Source: Desulfotignum sp.
GTDB taxonomy: Bacteria; Desulfobacterota; Desulfobacteria; Desulfobacterales; Desulfobacteraceae
Length of the DNA: 64,000 nt
NCBI GenBank assembly: GCA_011390335.1
Contig: JAABSO010000003.1
Coordinates: 1-64,000 of the forward strand
Reading direction: 5' to 3'
Shown here: in pieces, positions 15,053 to 24,450 of the stretch
Layout: each line of letters opens with the position of its first letter
Numbering within the stretch: the stretch's first letter is position 1
Notes under the pieces: generated by a model
Told to the model about the DNA's origin: nothing
Seen by the model: only the letters and a program-made list of their open reading frames with translations
The model's database searches: none
Made by a program: the position numbers and the translations under genes

Positions 15053-17446
15053 TTATTCTGCCTCATCCAGCACCTGCCTGACCATTGCGGCCAGTTTGGA
15101 TCTGATGACCGGCTTCATCAAAAATCCTTTGATGCCGATAGCAGCCGCTTTTTCGTTGTTAATTCTTTCACTGAATCCGGTGCAGATGATGATCCGGATA
15201 TCGGACCTGACGGCAATCAGCTCTTTGGCAAGCTGCATGCCGGTTACATGGGGCATGTTCATGTCTGTTATGACCAGGTCAAACCGCGACGGATCTGCTT
15301 TGAATGCTGCCAGGGCATTCCTGCTGCCGGTGAAACAGGTGGTACGATATCCCAGCCGCTCCAGTATCTGCTTTTCAAGGTGAACAATGGGCTCTTCATC
15401 ATCCACAAGCAGGATATGTTCTGTTCCCGTTGGCAGGGGGCTTATTTTTTTTTCAAAAGCGGCGGTTTGTGTTTTTTCCAGCAGCGGTAAAAAAATTTTG
15501 AAGGATGCGCCTTTCCCGATATCACTGTATACCCTGATATCTCCCCCATGGGCCTTTACAATACCGTACACCGTGGCAAGCCCCAGTCCGGTCCCCCTTC
15601 CTTTTTCCTTTGTCGTGAAATAGGGGTCGAAAATTTTGTCCATAATACCAGGAGCAATACCGGTGCCGGTATCCGAAACCGACAGAACCGCATACCGGCC
15701 TGATGCCGGCTGCATGGTTGGTTCTTCTTTTTGACTGAAGGCAGTTTCCGTAAGCTGTATCGAAATGCTGCCGCCGGCAGGTTCCACCGCATGAAAGGCA
15801 TTGGTGATCAGGTTCATGGCGATCTGATGTATCTGAGTGGGGTCTGCCATGACAGGGCCGCAGTCGGTCTGGATATCCCGGGTAATTGTGATATCCGCCG
15901 GAATGGTGGCACGGCAGAGTTTCAACACCTCTTTGAGTATTCTCTGGATGTGAACCGGTATGAACTGGTGTTCCGACTGCCGGCTGAAAGAAAGAATCTG
16001 CTGCACCAGTTCTCTGCCCCTGGTGCCGGCATTGAAAATTTCCTGTGCATTGTGATATTCCGGGCTGTCCGGTAAAAAATCGTCCATCATCATTTCCGAC
16101 AGCCCGACAATGGGAAACAGAAGGTTATTGAAATCATGGGCAATGCCCCCGGCAAGGGAACCGATGGATTCCATTTTCTGTGACTGGTGCAGTTTTTCTT
16201 CCATTTTGATGGTATGGGTCAGATCTCTTTTGACGGCAACAAAGTTCATTATTTTTCCGGCAGGGTTAAACACGGGTGAGATCACCATTTCCTCAATATA
16301 CAAAGCACCATTTTTCTTTTTATTGGTCATGCGGCCCTGCCACGATTTGCCGGAAAGAATTGTCTGCCATAAACGGTGATAAAAAGCGTTATCCTGCTTT
16401 CCGCTTTTGAAAATGCGGGGGTTTGACCCGATAACCTCTTTTTGTGTGTATCCTGTAGTACGTTCAAACGCTGGATTGACATACTGAATGGTCCCGTCAG
16501 GATCTGTTATCACAAAGATTTCAGCGGCCTGCTCCACAGCCGACATAAGCCGTGCCGCCTTTGCTTCTGCCTGCTTGCGTCCGGTGATATCGACAAATGT
16601 GGTCAAATGCTGATTGTTTCCGGGCTGTAAGGATAAGAGGACATTTTTCGTAGTTTTGTCCTTGCAGGTGATCTCAACATCCATGGGTGGTGTGTTCAAT
16701 CCGGTTTCAAAGGCCTTGCGTAAATACTGGTCCCAGACAGCCATGGTTTTTTCTCTGTAATCCTTGTCCGGGTATGCTTTGACAGCCCACGCTTCGACTG
16801 TGGGAATATCGTTTTCCGTATACCCGAACATTTTTTTGAACCGCTGATTGAGCCGCAAAATATTGCCCAGGCTATCGAGTATACCAATACCAACCGGCAG
16901 GTGTTCAATTATGTCATCAAGATTTTTTTTCTGGGCTTGATGCTTTTTTTCAGCTTTTTTCTGTTCGGTGATATCCTGAAAGACTGACAAGAGAGCAGGT
17001 GTTCCCTGATGGTTGATCCGGACTGCGTTGGCCAGCACGGTAATTGTTGTGCCGTCCTGCTGGATAAGGCACAGTTCAACAGGTTCAACCGGCTCGCCCT
17101 TTTCCAAGACAAGCCTACGTCTTTGGTGCGCCTTTTTTTTAAGATCCGGATGAATCCAGTCGTCCGGGCTGCTGCCAATTATATTGTTTTTTTCTGTGAC
17201 ATTAAACAGCCGCATCACAGCAGGATTTACAAAGACGATTTTCTCTTCCTGGGTCACCAGAAAAGGTAATGGCGAAGAATCTATCAGGGAGCGGTATCGT
17301 TCTTCACTACTTTTCATATCAACCGTATCAGCTAAATTCGTCATTGGCTCTTCTGACAGCTGATATTTTTCCAGGGTTTTTCCCAGGATTTTTTCAAGTT
17401 CCTGAACCCTTTTTGCAAGTGCCTCGTATGAGGGTTTGTCAGACAT
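15053..17446 (-). CDS. Hybrid PAS sensor histidine kinase with C-terminal receiver
   Basis: A 797-residue cytoplasmic hybrid kinase and first gene of the two-component block. After a short coiled coil, three PAS domains occupy about residues 50-415 (SLIDSSPLPFLVTQEEKIV, IIEHLPVGIGILDSLGNIL, VEQAAEIFVITDPDGTIQY). The kinase core has GSLAGGIAHDFNNLLFPI and complete ATP boxes, and the receiver at about 675-797 has ILLVDDEEP and LVITDMNMP. Its core and receiver closely resemble those of the kinase at 10125-12458, so the two are paralogues. It may act with the others as a phosphorelay; that is inference. Confidence 0.86.
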   Translation of the reverse strand: MSDKPSYEALAKRVQELEKILGKTLEKYQLSEEPMTNLADTVDMKSSEERYRSLIDSSPLPFLVTQEEKIVFVNPAVMRLFNVTEKNNIIGSSPDDWIHPDLKKKAHQRRRLVLEKGEPVEPVELCLIQQDGTTITVLANAVRINHQGTPALLSVFQDITEQKKAEKKHQAQKKNLDDIIEHLPVGIGILDSLGNILRLNQRFKKMFGYTENDIPTVEAWAVKAYPDKDYREKTMAVWDQYLRKAFETGLNTPPMDVEITCKDKTTKNVLLSLQPGNNQHLTTFVDITGRKQAEAKAARLMSAVEQAAEIFVITDPDGTIQYVNPAFERTTGYTQKEVIGSNPRIFKSGKQDNAFYHRLWQTILSGKSWQGRMTNKKKNGALYIEEMVISPVFNPAGKIMNFVAVKRDLTHTIKMEEKLHQSQKMESIGSLAGGIAHDFNNLLFPIVGLSEMMMDDFLPDSPEYHNAQEIFNAGTRGRELVQQILSFSRQSEHQFIPVHIQRILKEVLKLCRATIPADITITRDIQTDCGPVMADPTQIHQIAMNLITNAFHAVEPAGGSISIQLTETAFSQKEEPTMQPASGRYAVLSVSDTGTGIAPGIMDKIFDPYFTTKEKGRGTGLGLATVYGIVKAHGGDIRVYSDIGKGASFKIFLPLLEKTQTAAFEKKISPLPTGTEHILLVDDEEPIVHLEKQILERLGYRTTCFTGSRNALAAFKADPSRFDLVITDMNMPHVTGMQLAKELIAVRSDIRIIICTGFSERINNEKAAAIGIKGFLMKPVIRSKLAAMVRQVLDEAE

Positions 17447-17499
17447 GGTTTTGTCCTGTTATTTTGATTGTTTTCCCGGATATATTACCGGATACCGGC

Positions 17500-19047
17500 T
17501 TACGGATCAAGATCCGGTTTCCAGAGCACCTCATACAGTTCGCTTCGCCGGCTTTTCAGGTTACGTACACTGCCCTTCTGCCGCAGTTCTTTTAACAGGT
17601 CCAAATCCAGGTCCACCATCAGGGTCATCTCTGTATTGGGGGTGGCTTCTGCGGCAATGGCATCATGGGGAAAGGCAAAGTCGGACGGGGTGAAAATGGC
17701 GGACTGGGAATACTGGATGTCCATGTTTTCCACCTTGGGCAGGTTGCCCACGCTGCCGGATATGGCCACATAACACTCGTTTTCAATGGCACGGGCCTGG
17801 GCGCAGCGCCGCACCCGCAGATAGGCGTTTTTGGTGTCTGTCCAGTAGGGCACACACAAAAGGGTCATGCCTTTGTCGGCAAGATACCGTGACAATTCGG
17901 GAAATTCCACATCATAGCATACCAGAATTCCGATTTTCCCGATATCCGTATCAAACATCCGCAGGGAACTGCCGCCCTGAAATCCCCAGTACTGGGCCTC
18001 ATCCGGGGTGATGTGCAGTTTGTCCTGGGCATCCCATGTGCCGTCCCTGCGGCATAAAAAAGACACATTGTACAGATGGTCATCCCTGAGCATCGGCAGG
18101 CTGCCTGCCACGATATTGATGTTGTAGGAGATGGCCAGGTTCACGAATGCGGCCCGGATCTCTTCGGTGTATTCGGACAGGGACCGCATGGCTTCGGCCG
18201 GATTCTCCTGGTTGAAGTTTTTCAGTAAAGGCGCATTGAGCAGTTCCGGGAACACGATGAGATCCGAATTGTATCCGGCCATGGCATCCACAAAAAAATC
18301 CACCTGGTGCAGAAATTCCTCCTGGTTGTTGAAAGACCGCATCTGCCACTGGACAATGCCGATGCGGGGATAGGATTTGCGCCCCCCGAACAGCACCTGT
18401 TTTTTTTCATAATAAATATTGTTCCATTCCATGAGTACGCCATAGGCGTCGGACTGGGTATCTTCAGGAATATAGTTTTTCAGGATCTTTTTGATATGAA
18501 AATCATTGGACAGCTGAAAGGTGAGCACCGGATCATAGATCTCGGTGGCCTTGACCTTCTGGATATATTGGGCCGGGGTCATCTCTTGGGCGTATTTGCC
18601 GTATCCGGGAATCCGGCCCCCGAAAATAATGCTTTTCAGGTTCAGGGTCTCGCACAGCTCTTTTCTGGCATCATACAGCCGCCGGCCCAGGCGCAGACCC
18701 CGGTATTCCGGATCCACAAATATATCAACCCCGTAAAGGGCATCCCCTTCCGGGTCATGGCTGGTCATCTCACCGCCGGTCACCACATCTTCATAGGTGT
18801 GCCGCCGTTTTTCAAATTCTTCGGCATTGACGATGATGGCCAGGGCCGCGGCAATCACTTTGCCTTTGTCTTCAATGCAGATCTGGCCTTCGGGGAACTG
18901 GTCGATCAGCCCGGCGAATTCTTCCGGTTCCCAGGCCCCGCCCATGCCGGCGTACACCAGGTCCATGATCCTTTTTATGTGGAGGTAGTCCGTTTTTTTG
19001 AGGCTTCTTAAGGTAAGTTTGTAGTCGGTTTGTTCCGTGTCGGTCAT
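17500..19047 (-). CDS. GNAT acetyltransferase - carbon-nitrogen hydrolase fusion
   Basis: A 515-residue two-domain protein. Residues about 8-215 are a GNAT domain with the acetyl-CoA loop DPEYRGLRLGRRLYDAR. Residues about 225-505 are a nitrilase-superfamily amidase with the catalytic triad in place: Glu in FPELLNAPL, Lys in DKLHITPDE and Cys in CYDVEFPE. The same fusion is known as a widespread family (YhcX-like) of unknown substrate. It is followed after a short gap by the SDR gene on the same strand. The start at 19047 is the most upstream one and keeps the whole GNAT domain. Confidence 0.87.
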   Translation of the reverse strand: MTDTEQTDYKLTLRSLKKTDYLHIKRIMDLVYAGMGGAWEPEEFAGLIDQFPEGQICIEDKGKVIAAALAIIVNAEEFEKRRHTYEDVVTGGEMTSHDPEGDALYGVDIFVDPEYRGLRLGRRLYDARKELCETLNLKSIIFGGRIPGYGKYAQEMTPAQYIQKVKATEIYDPVLTFQLSNDFHIKKILKNYIPEDTQSDAYGVLMEWNNIYYEKKQVLFGGRKSYPRIGIVQWQMRSFNNQEEFLHQVDFFVDAMAGYNSDLIVFPELLNAPLLKNFNQENPAEAMRSLSEYTEEIRAAFVNLAISYNINIVAGSLPMLRDDHLYNVSFLCRRDGTWDAQDKLHITPDEAQYWGFQGGSSLRMFDTDIGKIGILVCYDVEFPELSRYLADKGMTLLCVPYWTDTKNAYLRVRRCAQARAIENECYVAISGSVGNLPKVENMDIQYSQSAIFTPSDFAFPHDAIAAEATPNTEMTLMVDLDLDLLKELRQKGSVRNLKSRRSELYEVLWKPDLDP

Positions 19048-19083
19048 ATCAGCTCCATGTCATGTTATATGAGGTTGGCAGGT

Positions 19084-20628
19084 TCATTTCTCCGGGGGCA
19101 GAGAACAGGCATTGGTGATTTTGGGGGTAAACCGCCGGGGAGGGGTCATCAGTGTTTTTCCGGCTGCCTTTGCCATGCCCGACAGCATCTTTGCAAAGAC
19201 AAACTGGTGAAACGGATACAGCACATACCAGTAGGCAATGCCCAAAAGTCCTGTGGGCAGGAACCGGGACAAAAGCGTCAGTTCACAGCGGTTCTGGTCC
19301 TTTTGGGTGATGAAAATTTCCAGAAGAGCCTGGCCCGGCATTTTCATTTCCGCCACCAGCAGGAGGCGGTGCGGTTTGTCCACTTCCAGCACCCGCCAGA
19401 AGTCAAGGGCATCCCCCACCTGCAGTCTGTGTTTTGATCGTCTGCCCCGCTGAAGCCCCACACCGCCGGAAAACAGATCCAGGACCCCGCGGATTTTCCA
19501 CAATAGATCGGCGGCGTAATACCCGGTCTCTCCCCCGAGCTGTTCCACCGCCGGCCACACGTCCTGTACCTTTCCCGCTACCGTTGCCCGGTATCCGCAC
19601 TTGAGGACAGTGCCGCCGGAATAATCGGAATCCCCGCAATGGGCCCACTCCGGATACAAAAGCGCTCCGGCATCGGTCCAGCAGGTATCCACCTGTTCCT
19701 GCCTGATCCGGTCCAGGGCCCGGGCGATGGCCTGGTTACAGGTGAGCAGGTCCTGGGGGATAATCTTTGTGATACGGTTTTCCGTGCACACCGTGGGCAG
19801 GCTTAATCCTTCAGCCAAAGGTTGTGCAATGGCTGCCGGCACCGGGGTCACCAGGTGAATCCACAAAGAGGACAGCCGGGGGGTCAGCACAGGCACCGGT
19901 ATCATCACCGGCGCCGGCAGGCCGGCCTGCCGGGCGAAGATGGCAAACAGATCTTTGTAGGACACGATATCAGGACCTCCAATGTCAAAGGTCAGGCCAC
20001 GGGTTTCCGGGTGTTCCAGACAGCCTTTGAGGTACCCCAGCACATTGGTGACGGCAATGGGCTGGGTGGGCATGCGCACCCATTTCGGGGTGATCATGAT
20101 TGGCAGCCTTTCCGCCAGATACCGCAGGATTTCGAAACTGGCGCTGCCGGACCCTAAGATCATGGCGGCCCGGAGTATGGTGGCCGGCACCGGCCCGCTC
20201 TGCAGGATTTGCCCCACTTCGTTTCTGGACACCAGATGCCTGCTGATATTTTTGTGGTGGATATCCCCCAGGCCCCCCAGATAGATGATATGTTCGGCCC
20301 CCTGGTCTGTGGCGGCCCGAACCATGTTCGCGGCCCCGGTTTTGTCCGCATCCCGGTATGCGCCTTTCCGGGATATCATGGAGTGCACCAGGTAATAGAT
20401 GGTGCCGCACCCGGCCAAGGCCTTTTGCAGGGAACCTGTGTCCATGATATCCCCTGTGACCAGTTCCACATTGTCATCACTGCCCCAGGGCCGGCCCGCC
20501 ATTTTTGCAATGGTTCTCCCCATGGCCCGGACCTTGTACCCGGCATCCAGCAAAAGGGGAATCAGCCGGCCGGCCACATATCCTGTGGCGCCGGTCACCA
20601 GAACGGGTTTGTCTGTTTTTTTATGCAT
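19084..20628 (-). CDS. SDR-family NAD(P)-binding protein with C-terminal DUF2867 domain
   Basis: A 514-residue protein. The N-terminal 300 residues are an atypical short-chain dehydrogenase / NmrA-like Rossmann domain starting VLVTGATGYVAGRLIPLL with the TGxxGxxG dinucleotide site. The C-terminal 190 residues, from about YRATVAGKVQDVWPAVEQLG, match the DUF2867 type of lipid-binding-like domain often fused to such reductases. The ATG at 20628 was preferred because it follows CAGGGG and directly precedes the Rossmann fold; the open frame upstream to 20748 codes for nothing recognisable. Substrate unknown. Confidence 0.85.
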   Translation of the reverse strand: MHKKTDKPVLVTGATGYVAGRLIPLLLDAGYKVRAMGRTIAKMAGRPWGSDDNVELVTGDIMDTGSLQKALAGCGTIYYLVHSMISRKGAYRDADKTGAANMVRAATDQGAEHIIYLGGLGDIHHKNISRHLVSRNEVGQILQSGPVPATILRAAMILGSGSASFEILRYLAERLPIMITPKWVRMPTQPIAVTNVLGYLKGCLEHPETRGLTFDIGGPDIVSYKDLFAIFARQAGLPAPVMIPVPVLTPRLSSLWIHLVTPVPAAIAQPLAEGLSLPTVCTENRITKIIPQDLLTCNQAIARALDRIRQEQVDTCWTDAGALLYPEWAHCGDSDYSGGTVLKCGYRATVAGKVQDVWPAVEQLGGETGYYAADLLWKIRGVLDLFSGGVGLQRGRRSKHRLQVGDALDFWRVLEVDKPHRLLLVAEMKMPGQALLEIFITQKDQNRCELTLLSRFLPTGLLGIAYWYVLYPFHQFVFAKMLSGMAKAAGKTLMTPPRRFTPKITNACSLPPEK

Positions 20629-20893
20629 AGGTGGCCCCTGGTTATAGTTTTTTAGTAAATTACCAAACCCCATGGGAAAACACCACAAAAATATGGGTGC
20701 GGTGATCCGCTTGCCGGCCATCTTATGTATTGCGTACAGCTGTATCAATGGCTACACAGAGCGATCGAAAACCTGTTATGCTTATGGCAAATATCCAGGT
20801 CCGGTCATTGGGCTTGTCTTCAGGGCCATTATCTGGTAACACCTCGGGAATGGGGCCGCTTTTTGGGGAAAACCAGGAAATAAGGAAACTGCC

Positions 20894-21143
20894 GTGGATA
20901 TCCGGACCCTGAAGCTGTTTTGCCACCTGGCCCGGACCCTGCATTTTGCCTGAACTGATCCGTCGGCACAGAAAGCAGCATCCCAGGGTGCAGATCCGGC
21001 TGGAGACCGGGGATGCGGCCCGGGCCCTGTCAAAACTGGCCCGGCGGGAAGCGGATGCGGTGATTGCGGCCCTGCCTGATTTTGTAATTGGATTGTGCAC
21101 CCGGCAGAAAAACCTGGCCAGCCCGCGCATCAGGACCCTGTGA
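20894..21143 (+). pseudogene. IlvY-like LysR-type regulator remnant (internal deletion)
   Basis: A GTG at 20894, with AAGGAAAC just upstream, begins VDIRTLKLFCHLARTLHFA, the start of the winged-helix domain of LysR regulators and closest to IlvY. The frame then stops. From 20946 a second frame encodes LPELIRRHRKQHPRVQIRLE and then TGDAARALSKLARREADAVI, which is the first part of the IlvY effector domain. The recognition helix, linker and the whole second half of the effector domain are gone. It no longer encodes a DNA-binding protein. Confidence 0.8.
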
Positions 21144-21186
21144 TCCCTGGCCCAAAACGCTGTATCCACGTGATATGGAGAAAAAC

Positions 21187-22692
21187 ATGAAAAAAAACTT
21201 GTTATCCGGCCTTCTTACAGCCCTCTTTTCGATTGTTCTTGTCTTATTTCATGCCAGTGCATGGGCCCAAAAAAGTCCGTATGACTGGGCATTGATCCAA
21301 TTGGATTATATAAGACAAGAAAAGGTGGACCATCTGAAAAGATTTACCCAGCGCTTGCATGATCTGGCTCAAAAAGCTTCAGATGACAAACGGGTGGTCG
21401 CTTTTTTTGAAATGAACAGACACTATCACTATGCTTCCATAAACGATAAACCTCCTGCCTCACTGACAGACAAGGTTGAAGAGATGCGTCAGGATTTTAA
21501 CCAATACTATATTTTTAATTATTTCAGCTTTTATGATATTTTATTTGTCGATACACTAGGAACAGTATTCTATAGTATCCGGAAGGAAAAGGATACGTAT
21601 CTGAATCTGGTCAATGAGAAAGAATTTGCTGGTGTTCTTGGGGACGTTATTGCACAAAAACCTGAACAGGAAATTTTTATTGATTTTTATCATTACAGCC
21701 CATCAGCCGAGCCGGCCGCCTTTTTCATTGAGCCGATTATCCATGACGGTGTTCAGGAAGGATGGATTGTTCTTCAGTGTGCAATAAACAGATTGAACTC
21801 CATTTTTTCTTCTACCGATGATTTAGGGCAAACCGGAGAAACCTTTCTGGTCAATCAAAGCGGATTTATGCTCACAGAATCATATTTTAAAGGTGATTCA
21901 ACAATTCTGACACAAGAACTGGATGACAAGAATATCAGTGCAAAATTCACGGACAGTATCGGCCACAGGGTTGTCACTGACTATCGCGGGGCAACTGCAT
22001 TGACCTCATTTGAAGTGTTTGATTTTTTGGGCACAAAGTGGCTGGTTGTTGCTAAAATCGATAAAGATGAGATAACCACAAATCATTATCTGCGGCAAAA
22101 AAAATACTATAGTAACCTGCTGCTGGATTATTTGAAAAAATCTTCTCTTTTTTTAACTGCGGCTCCGGCTCAAAAAAATCATCCGGCGGCATTCAGGGTA
22201 GATATGGATGAATTTTTGAAGGCAAAAAATGGGGAACCCCTCGAAACATGGGGAGTAAGCACGTGCACGGCATTGATCGCAACTGTCCCGGAAAGGTTTT
22301 CTTACCTCGCACATATCAGTCCACTGGACAAAATATACAATGGTTCCGGCACCAATATTGTAGAACAAATTACCAAAAAAATTAAAAATTTTGATATTTA
22401 TCCTTACGAAATGCAGGATGTTGTTTTCGTTGCAGCCGCACCACATCTTGACAGTATCTCCAATATTATTGATCAATTGAGCGAAGAGGGTTTTTTCCTC
22501 TCCCAGATAAAAATGGCATATCATCCATCGGCCAGTTCGGTTGCCGTTTACAACGATTACCAGAAAGACCGGTTGATTTTTGAATGGATTTTAAAAACCG
22601 ATACCGACAGCAAATATATTTCTGATATGGAACAAACAGTTAATATAGGCGACATTATTGAAGAAATCATGCAACACGGCAAGGAAGGGTAA
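21187..22692 (+). CDS. Secreted Cache-domain sensor with C-terminal CheD-like domain
   Basis: A 501-residue protein with a clear signal peptide (KKNLLSGLLTALFSIVLVLF, cleavage near AWAQ). Residues about 30-310 look like a double Cache ligand-binding domain (FSFYDILFVDTLGTVFYSI, GQTGETFLVNQSGFMLTES). No second membrane segment, HAMP or kinase follows. Instead, residues about 340-470 align by motif with the deamidase CheD: T354 in ETWG, C360 in VSTCTALIA and H376 in YLAHISP stand where CheD has its Thr, Cys and His, followed by a helix and the alternating strands of the fold. CheD normally works in the cytoplasm; this one should be periplasmic. The ATG at 21187 follows GGAG; 21175 is possible. 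It lies upstream of a TRAP uptake system. Confidence 0.7.
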   Translation: MKKNLLSGLLTALFSIVLVLFHASAWAQKSPYDWALIQLDYIRQEKVDHLKRFTQRLHDLAQKASDDKRVVAFFEMNRHYHYASINDKPPASLTDKVEEMRQDFNQYYIFNYFSFYDILFVDTLGTVFYSIRKEKDTYLNLVNEKEFAGVLGDVIAQKPEQEIFIDFYHYSPSAEPAAFFIEPIIHDGVQEGWIVLQCAINRLNSIFSSTDDLGQTGETFLVNQSGFMLTESYFKGDSTILTQELDDKNISAKFTDSIGHRVVTDYRGATALTSFEVFDFLGTKWLVVAKIDKDEITTNHYLRQKKYYSNLLLDYLKKSSLFLTAAPAQKNHPAAFRVDMDEFLKAKNGEPLETWGVSTCTALIATVPERFSYLAHISPLDKIYNGSGTNIVEQITKKIKNFDIYPYEMQDVVFVAAAPHLDSISNIIDQLSEEGFFLSQIKMAYHPSASSVAVYNDYQKDRLIFEWILKTDTDSKYISDMEQTVNIGDIIEEIMQHGKEG

Positions 22693-22788
22693 AACATCTT
22701 TGCACCTGGCTTTCTCACTTGGCAAAATGGCTGGTATTGTGCTATAGCCTGAAACAGAGGTTCCATAAAATTTTGTCAACCTTTTAGC

Positions 22789-22813
22789 AAAGGAGGTGCT
22801 GCCTATGGGTTAA
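22789..22813 (+). other. Perfect Shine-Dalgarno followed by a two-codon open frame
   Basis: AAAGGAGGTG at 22789-22798 is a near-perfect ribosome site. It is followed at normal spacing by ATG at 22805, one glycine codon and TAA. It may be the remnant of a lost gene start or a minimal leader that affects translation of the TRAP operon 76 bases downstream. The binding-protein gene has its own ribosome site, so this element is not needed for its start. Confidence 0.35.
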
Positions 22814-22888
22814 CTGAACATCGCATTTTCATGGGACGTTATGCCATTTTCTAAAAAAATGCCTGATTTTTATAAGGAGATATGCCCA

Positions 22889-23857
22889 ATGAAGAAGATA
22901 CAGATCTTGTTTGTCGTTTTATCCGTCACACTGATGTTTGCCGGAACGGTTGCAGCCAAAACAACCTTTCTCGGTATCGGCACCGGCGGCACCGGGGGGA
23001 TTTATTACCCTTACGGCGGCGGTGTGGCTGAAATCTGGTCCAAACATGTGGATGGTGTCAAGGCGGTGGCGGAAGTTACCGGCGCCAGTGTGGAAAACAT
23101 CAAGCTGGCCCACAAGGGCGAAACCGTCATCGGCCTGGTCATGGGGGATGTGGCCATGGCCGCTTATAACGGAACCGATGCATTCAAGGATAAAAAACAA
23201 AATATCCTCTCTCTGGCCACCATGTATCCCAACCTGCTCCAGGTGGTGGCGTTGAAAAAAAGCGGCATTACCAATATCGAGCAGGTCAAAGGCAGAAATA
23301 TCAGCACCGGGAGCCCTGGAAGCGGCACCAATTTTATGGCCGAGGCGGTGTTGAAAGCCCTGGACATCCCGCTGGACTCTTATAAAGACAGCCGGTTGTC
23401 GTTTACTGAAAGCGCCAATGCCCTGCGGGACGGCACCATCGATGTGGGGGTCTGGTGTGTGGGACCGGGCACCAGCTCCATTCTGGATCTGGCCACCACC
23501 CATGAGATCACCATTTTGCCCTTTACACCGGAACAGACACAAAAAATTCTGGCCGCCGAGACCACCTATGCCGGGGTGGACCTGTCCGGCGGTGTATACC
23601 AGGGGGTGGACCAGGATGTTTCCACCATCGGGGTATGGAACGTGATCATCTGCCAGGCATCTCTGGATACGGACCTGGTGTATGAGTTGACCAAAGCCCT
23701 GTTTGAACACAATGACTATCTGAAGAAAATTCATCCCACCGCATCCTATACCGTCCCTGAGAACACGGTAAAGTATTCACCCATCCCGCTGCATCCGGGA
23801 ACCATCAAATACCTGGAGGAAAAAGGTCTTACTGTCCCTGAAAAAATGATGCCTTGA
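22889..23857 (+). CDS. TAXI-family TRAP transporter solute-binding protein
   Basis: A 322-residue periplasmic binding protein. A signal peptide (LFVVLSVTLMFAGTVAAK) is followed by the TAXI signature FLGIGTGGTGGIYYPYGGG. Further family landmarks are GRNISTGSPGSGTNFMAEAV and the C-terminal IPLHPGTIKYLEEKG. TAXI proteins deliver carboxylates or amino acids to a fused TRAP permease. The ATG at 22889 has AAGGAGA at ideal spacing. It is the first gene of a transporter operon with the DUF1850 and permease genes. The ligand cannot be read from the sequence; the metabolic genes downstream suggest an organic acid or amino acid. Confidence 0.93.
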   Translation: MKKIQILFVVLSVTLMFAGTVAAKTTFLGIGTGGTGGIYYPYGGGVAEIWSKHVDGVKAVAEVTGASVENIKLAHKGETVIGLVMGDVAMAAYNGTDAFKDKKQNILSLATMYPNLLQVVALKKSGITNIEQVKGRNISTGSPGSGTNFMAEAVLKALDIPLDSYKDSRLSFTESANALRDGTIDVGVWCVGPGTSSILDLATTHEITILPFTPEQTQKILAAETTYAGVDLSGGVYQGVDQDVSTIGVWNVIICQASLDTDLVYELTKALFEHNDYLKKIHPTASYTVPENTVKYSPIPLHPGTIKYLEEKGLTVPEKMMP

Positions 23858-23874
23858 CCCGCAGGCAACCGGGA

Positions 23875-24450
23875 ATGAAGACGATGACCAGGCCGGGAAC
23901 TGTTGTTGCCGTGTGCCTCTCCGGCCTGGTTTTACTGCTGATTGGGGCGGCCCTGCTGATTCCGGCGGGCCTGGCGCTGCATGTCACCCTGGCGGAGGAT
24001 GATACCCCTGTCCTGGTCCTGCCGCTGGCCCCGGGGGAACGGTTTACCCTGCACTACTATCATTCTGTCGAAAACGCCCCTATATGGGAAGTACACAGTA
24101 TGGATAGGTCCGGCACCATCTTCATTGAAGAGGAACGGTATGAAAAATTCGGTGCCGGTATGGGAAAAATGCCCGGTGTGGGCCGGATGGTGAAACAGGG
24201 AAGACAAGAAGCCATTGTGGACATGCACATGCCAGTGGGGGAGTTTGTTTTGCGGGTGGGCAGTCCGGGGGTGGACCATACCGTTATCTGGCGGGGTCGG
24301 CGGTTCAACCTCTCAAAAAAATTTTTCCATCAGCGGGTGCGGTTTTCCGGCCGGGCCGTGACACTGTTTCAGAAGATGCAACATCTCCATGGATCCGGAA
24401 AGGCCGGGCCATGGCATGAACCCACACAACCTCAGAGGGAAGATCAATGA
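23875..24450 (+). CDS. DUF1850 protein associated with TAXI-TRAP transporters
   Basis: A 191-residue protein with one N-terminal membrane segment (VVAVCLSGLVLLLIGAALLI) and a beta-rich outer domain. The motifs FTLHYYHSVENAPIWEVH and a later RVRFSGRAVTLF are typical of the DUF1850 proteins encoded between TAXI binding proteins and their permeases. The function in transport is not established. The ATG at 23875 was chosen; a TTG at 23854 overlaps the preceding gene. It ends in ATGA overlap with the permease gene. Confidence 0.82.
   Translation: MKTMTRPGTVVAVCLSGLVLLLIGAALLIPAGLALHVTLAEDDTPVLVLPLAPGERFTLHYYHSVENAPIWEVHSMDRSGTIFIEEERYEKFGAGMGKMPGVGRMVKQGRQEAIVDMHMPVGEFVLRVGSPGVDHTVIWRGRRFNLSKKFFHQRVRFSGRAVTLFQKMQHLHGSGKAGPWHEPTQPQREDQ

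Noticed and set aside
20723..21169. A 148-codon minus-strand frame over the LysR remnant
   Set aside because: Antisense to the recognisable IlvY pieces and without family features.
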